In this document: piece by piece, positions 55,095-64,000 of the stretch
Numbering within the stretch: the stretch's first letter is position 1
Layout of the letters: every line of letters starts with the position of its first letter
NCBI GenBank assembly: GCA_014773175.1
Contig: VXCM01002069.1
Location: 18,124-82,123, forward strand
Direction: 5' to 3'
DNA from: Lucifuga dentata
Lineage: Eukaryota > Chordata > Actinopteri > Ophidiiformes > Bythitidae
DNA: 64,000 bases
The notes under the pieces: generated by a model
Databases searched by the model: none
What the model was told of the DNA's origin: nothing
What the model saw: only the letters and a program-made list of their open reading frames with translations
Made by a program: the position numbers and the translations under genes

Positions 55095-55236
55095 TTAAAA
55101 GACCATACTGGTGATCATGCATGTTTGAGCCCGATATATACAACCCACACCAAAACATAAAACTGTATTTTAGTTTTCCTGTTATTTTTTTAAATCCCTT
55201 AATCTTTTAAAATCAAATATTCAGGAAAATTAAAGG
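55095..55236 (+). mobile_element. TTAA MITE fragment, copy 14
   Basis: Left terminal part only (TTAAAAGACCATACTGGTG to AATCAAATATTCAGG), truncated. Confidence 0.8.
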
Positions 55237-56096
55237 ACCTCATGACTCCTTTGAGTGCAGATCACGCACTTTATTATTTAATGTATATGGGAAGTACAAC
55301 CATGCAGGCCTGCTGTGTATCTTGCCCAGGCCTGGGACAAGGTCAATATCCAAGGGCCTCCCCACCCAACCCAATAATCTAACAACAAGAAGGCTCTTTT
55401 GGGGCCCCCCCTTGGTTCAGGGCCCAGGACATCTGACCCGGTTTCCCCCCCTTCCCCCCTGCAACCAAGGACGAATCCACACAACTTCAAAATATGAGAA
55501 TTTCAGTTCCGATTACAGTAATACACCAGTGGCTGTTAGTGTCTTGAATACGTCAGAGAAGCTCCAAACTTCCTGTCTGAGCTTGGCTGTCATCGTTAAT
55601 CTTGGAACCACTTGTGCGATCTACAAGGACAGCTTTCACAGATTATTTAGAGAACACGTCTGCACGTTAAGCACATAGTTACGGCGAACTATAACTGTTT
55701 TGAACAACAATCATTATCATTTAGAAGGGCAGGTCATAAACCTTTAAGAGGATAGTTCATGATCTGGTCAGGATCATGAATCGTTGGCTTCTGGCTTCTG
55801 TTATGACCTAACCTCTTTCCTAAGACAATTTATGATCTCCTGTAAAGAAAGGAGAAGTCTTTGGGGCTCAACATGATCTACATCTATGCATTATTGCATG
55901 AATGGGTGCTAAGCATGATCTAGACATGGTTTATACATACTACATTAATATAATGATACAGGATCACACTTTACTGTCTGCAGGATACAATGATAGTATA
56001 GAAAATACAGAATACAATGATAAGAATATATAAGGATTACACACTTGAGTAAATGAACACCTTGAGTATATTAAAAAAAAATTCACTTTAATTTTT

Positions 56097-56358
56097 ACAA
56101 CACCCACTTTAAAATTCAATGTTTCGCCTTCTAACATTTATGCACGAGCCACATTTTAATTTCCCTGTAAAAGCCGTCTTCTCCTGGGACTATATTGCCT
56201 GGTGGAGGCATAGTCTTACATGCAGCTCCATGTTGGATCCATTAAATAAAGCTGCTTTGAATTTTAAAAAAAAAAAACAAAAAACAAAATTAGTATATAT
56301 AATGTTCGCTGTGATGGATGATTTATCTTAAGCACATTTCAAGTCTCTACAAGTTCAC
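56097..56358 (+). mobile_element. TTAA MITE fragment, copy 15
   Basis: Internal part of the diverged subfamily (CACCCACTTTAAAATTCAATG to CAAGTCTCTACAAGTT), both ends missing. Confidence 0.8.
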
Positions 56359-56482
56359 TACTACTACAGTGTACATGTAGTACTACATGTGTGCATGCTC
56401 GTGCACACCCATGTACATGTGTCTGCTAGGTCTGTTTGCTGTACCTCCCACAGTTTTTAAGATTCAAACATTTAGACAGAAT

Positions 56483-57302
56483 GGCCCAGATTCATAAACA
56501 ACGGTGATGAGTAACGTTGCCTTAATGTGCGCTGTGATAATTGAGGCTCATTCATAAAACTTCTAAGATATTCAGCACACTGCTGTCACATGAAGGGAAC
56601 ATTGCTGTGAGGTGTTACAGGTAAAAGCCAATGAAGATCAGCATGTTAATGAGCTGCTGCATATTTATCAGCCACCATTTATCNAGGTAAAAGCCAATGA
56701 AGATCAGCATGTTAATGAGCTGCTGCATATTTATCAGCCACCATTTATCCGGATTCATCTGGTTTTAAAGCCACAAATCGGCAAAGGAAACATATATTCT
56801 GCTTAACAGAGCCTCGTTTTAAAAGACTGACACTAAAATAACAGTTAAACATGTGTAGTATAGTGCAATCATGCTGTGTGGGGGTAGGGTGTTTGAGGAA
56901 CTCAGACGTGCGCAGCAGGTGAGGTGAATGAACAGAGCACCTAAATGAGTCAGATCAGATCAAAACTCACCATTTAAAAACTGATTGATCAACTGTATGA
57001 CTTTATCAAAGTTATTGATCACTAACACATGTGAGGCAAATACAGTTTTAAATGTTGCCCAGCACCCATACCGCTGAAATTTACCACCAGACTGAAGCAG
57101 GTCTTAGCTTTAGCTTGTTGGTTTGTTTTATGAATAGCTACTGCGACATGTAAATAAGGAACTATCTCAGTAACGCCTCTTTTAGGCTAACACTAAAATA
57201 TGTCAGTAACAGGTGTTTATGAATGAGCAAACGTGGTTGCGTCATGATATTTGTGCATAGCCATGTGGTAAAACATGCTCTATGGTTTATGAATCTGGGT
57301 CA
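56483..57302. mobile_element. DNA element with GGCCCAGATTCATAAAC ends
   Basis: Imperfect inverted ends: GGCCCAGATTCATAAAC on the left, GGTTTATGAATCTGGGTCA on the right. The N at 56684 is an unmerged joint repeating about 62 bp. Non-coding. Confidence 0.7.
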
Positions 57303-58385
57303 GTGTGTCTCCTCACTTTGATGTCACAGCTCATAGATGTAATATTTGTTTAAGAGCGGGGCAGGGGTGTCAGCATGTCTGCGCCCCCTAGATCAGTGAA
57401 CCCAGGAAACAAAAGAATTTTGAACGTAGGACAAATGGTTCAAAAGTTGTAAGCAAAAACGTGAAAGTGGTTATTACAGTGCCACCATCAGGTCAACATG
57501 TGTAATTTTATTTTTGCTTGTAAAAGATGACACTATGAATCTATCTGCTAAGTTTTGTTGCTGTAGCTCGTATGGTTTCTGAGAGAAAAAATACTTGAAA
57601 TTGATTTCCATTCATTCTCTATGGAAAAAAAATTGGCTGGTTTTTCGCGATTTTTGCAAAAACCACTGGTCGGATCAGTAACAAAAATCACAGCCATGGT
57701 CTCTGTATCGGGCCGCAGTTTGATGTATGACATGTGGGGCGCCAAACTTTACGGAAGAAGGTGGAATAATAAGTATGCACCATTTCAAGATGTGTGCTTT
57801 TAGCAAGCACATATAACTAGCCAGCTACTGCACAGGAAACATGATATTATTAGACAAAGAATTTTCATGATTCCACACATTTTGATGTAGAGCAGAATGT
57901 ATTTTATGTAAAAGGAATTTAATGTCAAATTTTCTTAACAGTTTGATGATGTCTGTGGCAAAGACATTGCCAAACCTACTGGTGCACACACACGTTACAT
58001 CTTTGATTCTGATCCCATTACGGAATAAATTAGTTTTTCAAACATCGTGTAAACACCATAATCAGACTGAAATTTGCATAAATTTATGTTGGTGTACTTT
58101 AAGTAATAGACCATGTTATGCAATTATCATAGGCAACGAGTCATGGAGATTACACGATTAGAATCCTAATAAGTCCATCTATGCATAATTATTACTCAGC
58201 ATCTTTTTTGCCTTGCAGACAAAAATTGGTGTATGATGTGCAGCATACTTTACTCAGATTCTGACAAAGTTGTGACACAAAAATATACATTGAATTATGA
58301 CATAACTTCATATCTGACAAAATATTTTGCAACAAGGTCTCAAGTTTGAAGACACGAGTGTTCATATAAACTCTGATGACATAAA

Positions 58386-58391
58386 TTTATT
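58386..58391 (-). terminator. Possible NOL10 polyadenylation signal
   Basis: AATAAA on the minus strand, about 600 nt beyond the NOL10 stop. Confidence 0.4.
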
Positions 58392-58986
58392 CCACAGTGT
58401 GTCAAATCCATTTATTCTGAAAATGAATCTGGAATATTTCTGCAGAGGTTCCTATGGTTGGGAAATAAAATACGGATGTTAAGAGTCAATGAATATCTGG
58501 GGATTTTTTTTTCAAAAATAAAACCAATACAGCCAAATATAATAATATATAGTACAGGGACTGTTATGTAGTTACAGCTTAACAATATAGAGTAAAAAAA
58601 CATTTTCACACACACACACACCAAGGAGCAGCTCTAAGGAACAAGGTGTTTGAGACGAGGCAGGTCATATCAAGTCCCTTCTCTTTTTTTATCCTCCTGG
58701 GGCCACCCAAGCTAAGCGTGTACGCAGTCAAAGAGCTCCAAGGTGTTTTGGATAATAACATGAGTTACACTATGCTCAAAGGAAGAGACACTGGTAACTG
58801 TGTTAAATAGCTTCCAAATTTGCAGAGAGCGGCTAAACACACAGCAGAGACCACCCAGGAGCTCCACAATGTCTCCAACTCAACCACCGTGACAGCCTGA
58901 GCTTAGCATCGCTATTCTGTCACATCTGCTGGAGCGAGGGGTGGGAGGAACCTGTGAGGTGAAGGGTCGAGTGTCTGTTGTTCCGC

Positions 58987-61900
58987 TCAGTAGCGGCCCC
59001 TTCCTCCTCTTCTTCCTCTGCCACCGCCCCAGCCTCTGCCGCGACCGCTGGTCAGGTGTCCGGCTGAGCGTCGGAGCTTCTTCCTCTCCTCGTGGTGTTC
59101 CCGCTCGGCCTGCTGCTGCTTCCTCTGTTGCTCCGACTGCGAGGGAGGGGGGAAAAAACGCAAGGTCAGCGCAATCCAAATGATACAAGTGAGCCTTAAA
59201 TAATCCTGCTGACTCATAATTTCTCAAAGATCTATATAAAAAAAATGGAAAAAGAAGATTATTATGGCAATTATTATGTCTTGCTAATGTACGGAAGAGG
59301 ATTAGGGCCATTAGAAGAAAAAAAAGAGTTCTGAGATTAAAGCCACAATACTGAGAAAGTAGAATTCTGAGAAAATAAATTCTGAGATTAAAGTCAGAAT
59401 TTTGAGAAAATAGAATTCTGAGAACAAATACAAAGTCAAAATTCTGAAAAAAAATCAGAATTCTGAGATTAAATTCAGAATTCTGCCATTAAGGCCATGT
59501 GACATCATTTTGACCTAGATGACTTGGTAAAGCTGTATTTCAGGCTTTCTTTGAGTAACAAGGAAATACTTAAGCAATCACACGAGAGGAAGCGTTGTTG
59601 TACTGATACTCAACTCAACTTTTTCTCAGAATTCTGACTTTAATCTCAGAACTCTTCTTTTTTTTTTTCAAGTCGCCCTAATCGTCTTCCGTACTAATGT
59701 GATCGATGCACTCATGAGGTCGGGCTAATACTTTAGCCGTTTGATGGAAATTTTCTGGATACTATACTTGGAAATAAACAGTAATTTACAACAAGACTAA
59801 GTCTTTACCTTTTTGAGGGTGAAGGTGAGCTGCTTGCTGCCTACTGCAGTGTCGGCCATGCTGCTGATCCCAGAGTTCTCCTCCAGCTTCAGACGGTCCT
59901 CCAGAGAAGCCCTGAAATGAGACACAAGTTCTGCTATTTCACCAGCAGTCTGGGTATGCACGGTTTTTATCGTCTCACAGAATAATCTTTGACTCCTTTA
60001 AGAGTTACGTTTCATAAACATACTTCTGCAGTTTCTGCTTGCGGGCCACGTCGCCAAAGATGCGGAACTCCTCCCCGGCTTTGAGCTGATAAAACTGAGG
60101 CTGACTTGTCTTCTTGCTCTCTGCCGCGTTTGCTTTCTCGCCGCCATTCTGCGTCTTATCCAGCAAGACGGTGTTGCGGTCGGCCTGCTTCCTCTGCTGC
60201 CGCTGGCGATCACGGTCCTCCTGCCGCAGCAGCCGCCGCTGCTCCCTTACCTCGTCTACCCAGCTCTTGTCGTCATCGGAGCTCTCTTCCTCTGAGCTGG
60301 CTAGGCCCTCAGGCTCCTCCTCCTCCTCAGCCACCTGGACGGAGATGTTAAAAAATGTGTGTATTTATGTATGGAGTTTCTGAGGATGCTTCACAAGGCC
60401 AAACCTTTCCTCTAAACCATGTGGTTGGATGTAAGCATAACTCGATCCTGTTAGGAAACTTACTGAACCCCTAAGTGGACATGGGAATTAAAAACATCTG
60501 TGGAAGAAAAACATAGGCCCTTTGTGTTATAACACAAATATTTTGCAAGATAAAGCAAATGTTTTGCGACATAACACAACTTGAGTTGACCCTTCATTAA
60601 GCGAGTGCGACAGTACATATGGGTCACTCTAGTGCGCCGTTGCTAAGCAACAATGGAGTGATTTGTCGAGTTTTACTTTGAGCTTGGACTCAAATACAAG
60701 GGCATTCAGTTGGTGCTTGGGTCAAGATCACTTATCTTGTAAAAGTTTTGCGAGATAACGAAATGCTTTTGCGTTATCACGTGAAAAATATTGCATTATT
60801 TTGCAAAAGGACTCGTTTTTTCCTTTCACTGCTGCTTTTTAACCCCTCCCATGTCTCTTTAGGGGTTCCATAGAAACTAGATAACTAGTATTTATGGAGA
60901 TGAAAAAAAATGTGCATACTTAAAAATTTCATACTTTTTTTGACGATCCACACTTGATCTCTCATCATTTCTCAGGGCAGAGCAGCTCACGATGTGTTTT
61001 AGCCAGATTTATTATTCTAACTTATTTTTTATGTTGTATTTATGAGTCAATCCAAAGAAATTTTCCTGACAAATTTTTAAAATTATTTTTCCATTTGCGA
61101 ACACAAAGCACCCTGCAGCGAAATGCGGCGTTACCTGCAGAGAAGCAGCCTGCTGAGCGAGAAGGCGCAGCTTCTTCTTCCTCTTCTGGCTGACCTTGGA
61201 GACGATGGGGTTGAGGAGGCGGAACTCATCACTCTGCTCGTCCACCTGGTAGTCGGGGTTTTCAAACATCACCTGGAAGCGGTNGAACTCATCACTCTGC
61301 TCGTCCACCTGGTAGTCGGGGTTTTCAAACATCACCTGGAAGCGGTCGTCGCCCAGGATGCTGGGGAGCACCTGTGTTTTGGGAGAGATGAGATGGTGGA
61401 AATGATGAGGGTTGGCGGGCGGCTCAGGCATGCTTTATCACAAAACTGCAGAAACATGTCTTTTTCTTTTCTTTTTCTTTAATCTTGTATACAAATTCTG
61501 TATGTGATATAAAAAAATCATTTTCATTTCAGTTAAATTTTTTGCTTGAAGTGTAAATAATTGCTGTCAATTTGACAAATGCATTAAATCCTGGACGCTT
61601 CAGCTGAACTTTAATGAAGACTGCTGCGCTGACGACTTCGCTTAAACAAGAAGTTAATTCAAGGACATTACGAGCAGCTTCCTATGTGCGTGCCCTCGTT
61701 TTACCCTGCGTCACGCTCACAAAATGGAAACATAACCACCTCTATGAATTCTTACCTTGCCCTTCTTCTTCCTGGAGGCCATCTCCGCCTCATCATCGCC
61801 CTCTTCCATCAGCTTGAGGGCGAGATCCTTGTTCACCTTGGGCAGCTTCTGTCTCAGTCAGAAAAGACACAAATCAATTTTTCATGATGCGTATACAAAA

Positions 61901-62597
61901 CATATATGTTGTGTGTGATGGTGACATAATTGGACGTAAGGAAATCTGCCATTTGTTGGTTTCTGTCTTTTTGAGCTTTTCAGACTGGTGTACTTGGCGT
62001 TTCTTTACTTTCAGGCATCGAATGGCAACTTCACAGGCTGTTCAAACCAGTTTTAAGCTGACATTTTACTCTGACAATTGCTGCTTAGCCTGGGTGTCTG
62101 TTAAAATGGGAAATAAGCCCGAACAAAATGTTTTCAAATGTTTCCAGTGATATTTTGCAGATTGACTGAGCAGGAAACGTCTAATTCTGGCTCTTCTCCG
62201 ACTCAAACAGCATAAATAGAGAAGGTAAATTATGACGGCTGTACATTTTAAACAGAATCAATATTTAAATGATGGATAGAAGGAGGCATCCTGTTGGATT
62301 CTCTCACCCTGAGCTGGACTCGCTGGGTCCTGGACTCCTCGATCTTCTGGCGGATCTTATCCTTGCGATACTCGTCGTATGCAAATGGGTTCGCCATGCT
62401 TTTTACCTGCGGGGAACCCGCGCAGCAGCGTTAAATCTCAACATTTCCATTAAAGTTGCCAAAAATCATAAGCTTCATGAACACGATCGTAACAAAACAG
62501 CTGGGCGAACGCTGTACCTTGTGGTAAAGCCTGATGTCCATGAAATAGCCATGCATGTAGGCTCTCAGGAGAGACGATCCCACCAGGTGAGACAAAC
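58987..62597 (-). CDS. nol10: NOL10 (Enp2 homologue), C-terminal seven exons
   Basis: NOL10, the homologue of yeast Enp2, is a nucleolar protein needed for 18S rRNA maturation in the small-subunit processome. Exons seen are 62518-62597, 62308-62406, 61756-61848, 61135-61371, 60024-60334, 59809-59911 and 58987-59136. All have GT-AG borders, the phases agree, and the stop TGA is at 58987-58989. Family segments are clear: LLRAYMHGYFMDIRLYHK, NPFAYDEYRKDKIRQKIEE, KLPKVNKDLALKLMEE, the NUC153 motif DDRFQVMFENPDYQVD, an acidic stretch (VAEEEEEPEG...SSDDDK), QFYQLKAGEEFR, KQLTFTLKK and KKLRRSAGHL. The tail after this is an RGG-rich run (RGRGWGGGRGRRGGRGRY), more glycine-rich than the human end. The N-terminal propeller exons lie beyond the right edge. 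The exon at 61135-61371 carries a 63-bp assembly duplication; its real length should be 174 bp. Confidence 0.95.
59289..59694. mobile_element. MITE with GTACGGAAGA ends in a NOL10 intron
   Basis: Inverted ends GTACGGAAGAGGATTAGGGC and GCCCTAATCGTCTTCCGTAC. The interior is built of repeated TTCTGAGATTAAAGTCAGAA-like blocks. It lies in the last NOL10 intron. Confidence 0.8.
60495..60830. mobile_element. Probable small palindromic repeat in a NOL10 intron
   Basis: Recurrent TTTTGCGAGATAACG / TTTTGCGACATAACAC motifs run in both orientations. A MITE is likely but its ends are not clear. Confidence 0.4.
61222..61346. other. Assembly duplication inside a NOL10 exon
   Basis: The 62 bp at 61222-61283 is repeated exactly at 61285-61346, with a single N at 61284 between. 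Because 62+1 is divisible by three, the frame stays open and the protein appears to contain the NUC153 motif twice. Confidence 0.93.
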
Positions 62598-64000
62598 CTG
62601 ACGTGGATAAATATCAATTAAGAACAAACACAGGAAGAAAACATTCATTTATGTTTGCATGTATGTACAGGACTGTTTCAGAGTTTGGAATCACTCAGAA
62701 ATTGTCATGTTTTTATACTTTTAATAACCAAGGTGGCAGTAAATTGATTAAGACATATAGCCAAGACATGAATAATGTTGCAAATGATTATTAGTCCTGG
62801 AAATGACTGATATGTAATTAATTATTCACATAAAAACTGCAAAGTGCCATTCTCAACAGACATCATTACTCGTGTCCTAATGATAAACTCTTTTAGCTCA
62901 TCCTTAATTAATCACGTTTCAAATGCTAATTGGTTATTAGAGATTATTTGTAATTGTTAGCATACCTGAAACCCATTATCCTGTTCAAATAATCTGTTTG
63001 ACTTTTATCTGAATAATTCTGATGAGCCTCCAAGCTTTATCTCAGATATATTTTTCCCTCAGTTTAATGTCTGATATAACATAAATATGGATTTTCCTCT
63101 AAGAAAATATAAATAAATAAATACAAATTGCTGACTTTTTCAGAAAATGAGCTTGTTCTCAGAATCAGCATGTATCTTGCTCTATGAACAAATATGCAGT
63201 CATAGCTGAGCATTTCATATTAATATGCAAGTCATATGAATCAAGTTGAATAAAACGCTACGATTTTCATTATTTTACATGAAAACTTGTATTTGTTTAG
63301 GTCACTGGAGTATTACTTTTAAAAACACTAAGAGCGGCTTAAAGTGATCCACCCTGATGTCACGTTTCAGGAACAAATGGGCGCAGAAACATTTCCTGGC
63401 TATTAATTTTGAGAAACTACACCACCGCTCAAAAGTTTAGAATCACGTCATTTAAGCAGTTCTTGCTATTTTATTCAATAATAGTGTTTTTTAAATGATA
63501 TGAAAAAAACACCAACATATATATTTTAAGATGTTTTATTTAGCATTTCTAATATTTAGGGGATTTCTCTGCTGCAGGCATACCCCCCCCCCAAAAAAAA
63601 AAAAAAAAANAAAAAAAAAAAAAAAAAATGGATGAAGTTTGCATAAGAAATACATTTCCAAAGGCCATGGCAAGAGGAAAAACAGTAGCAAGAAGACAAC
63701 ATGACCCTTCAACTCCTACACGGCTAGCTCCTCAGATGTTGCTACTAATCGGAGCTAACTTCCCTAGAAAAAGATTTACTAGAAAAAATAAATGATCAGT
63801 TTTCCAGAAGTAATCTGTCTAAGGTGCACATGTAATATTCATGCTGTAAATAGACGTAAACGTTGGAAACTCACTTTAAACAGAATGTCATTTGTAAATA
63901 TGCCAAACTACTTTGATTGCATACTATTTGCAGTCAAGCTTTTTTACTTGTTTGTCCTCTAAATGTCTTCCAACTATAAAGGTAAAAAAAAAAAAAAAAA
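62598..64000. other. NOL10 upstream intron (no exon seen)
   Basis: AT-rich, with a Tc1 relic and a poly-A/N joint at 63610. No NOL10-like exon is recognisable, so the upstream exons must lie past the window edge. Confidence 0.6.
62668..63060 (+). mobile_element. Tc1-like relic, second copy (5' part)
   Basis: Blocks AGAAATTGTCATGTTTTTAT, ACCAAGGTGGCAGTAAATTG and ATAAACTCTTTTAGCTCATCC match, in opposite orientation, the right part of the relic at 27450-28495. Only the leader region is present. A further related end is near 63420 (CTCAAAAGTTTAGAATCACG). Confidence 0.7.

Larger units (their letters stand above)
41161..58986. other. Gene-free interval upstream of ODC1 and downstream of NOL10
   Basis: This 17.8-kb interval holds MITE copies 10-15, a foldback element, several other MITEs, LINE tails and microsatellites. 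Open frames are short and repeat-derived or show no family resemblance. Stretches 41300-42600, 44400-45400 and 57300-58380 look unique and AT-rich, and I see no gene in them. Confidence 0.65.

Overview
This window is vertebrate nuclear DNA and almost certainly comes from a ray-finned (teleost) fish. It has multi-exon genes with GT-AG introns, low gene density, abundant short DNA-transposon remnants, fish-type LINE 3' tails and many microsatellites. Five protein genes are supported. In window order they are WDR35 (IFT121; minus, 3' end beyond the left edge), a matrilin-3 gene (minus, complete), a class C G-protein-coupled receptor (plus, complete), ODC1 ornithine decarboxylase (minus, complete) and NOL10 (minus, 5' end beyond the right edge). 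In human, WDR35-MATN3 and ODC1-NOL10 are two neighbouring-gene pairs on chromosome 2p24-p25, so the window looks like a conserved block with a chemosensory-type receptor between the pairs. The genes are functionally unrelated (cilium transport, cartilage matrix, chemosensing, polyamine synthesis, ribosome assembly).

Layout: 500-5077 holds the first eight coding exons of WDR35. 5078-8349 is a spacer. 8350-26237 is matrilin-3: a leader exon, a Pro/Ser/Thr-rich exon, one von Willebrand A exon, fourteen EGF-like exons and two coiled-coil exons. 26238-28909 is the spacer with the matrilin promoter and a dead Tc1-like transposon. 28910-32098 is the receptor (six exons, 844 codons). 32099-37134 is a repeat-rich spacer. 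37135-41125 is ODC1 (two leader exons, nine coding exons, 460 residues). 41161-58986 is a 17.8-kb gene-free region made largely of mobile-element remnants. 58987-62597 holds the last seven NOL10 exons, and the rest is NOL10 intron or flank.

The most notable signals are in matrilin-3. There are fourteen near-identical phase-1 EGF exons where the mammalian gene has four. One of these exons has lost its splice donor through a CpG transition, and another has a donor displaced by 9 bases. The last intron carries textbook U12-type AT-AC signals inside the coiled-coil. The window is also packed with about fifteen copies of one roughly 590-bp long-inverted-repeat element that always ends at TTAA; one copy lies 14 nt inside a WDR35 splice donor and another 22 bp after the receptor stop codon. 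A foldback element with telomere-like repeats in its loop lies near 42.9 kb. Nineteen single-N positions mark contig joints, several with unmerged duplicated flanks; one of them falsely lengthens a NOL10 exon.
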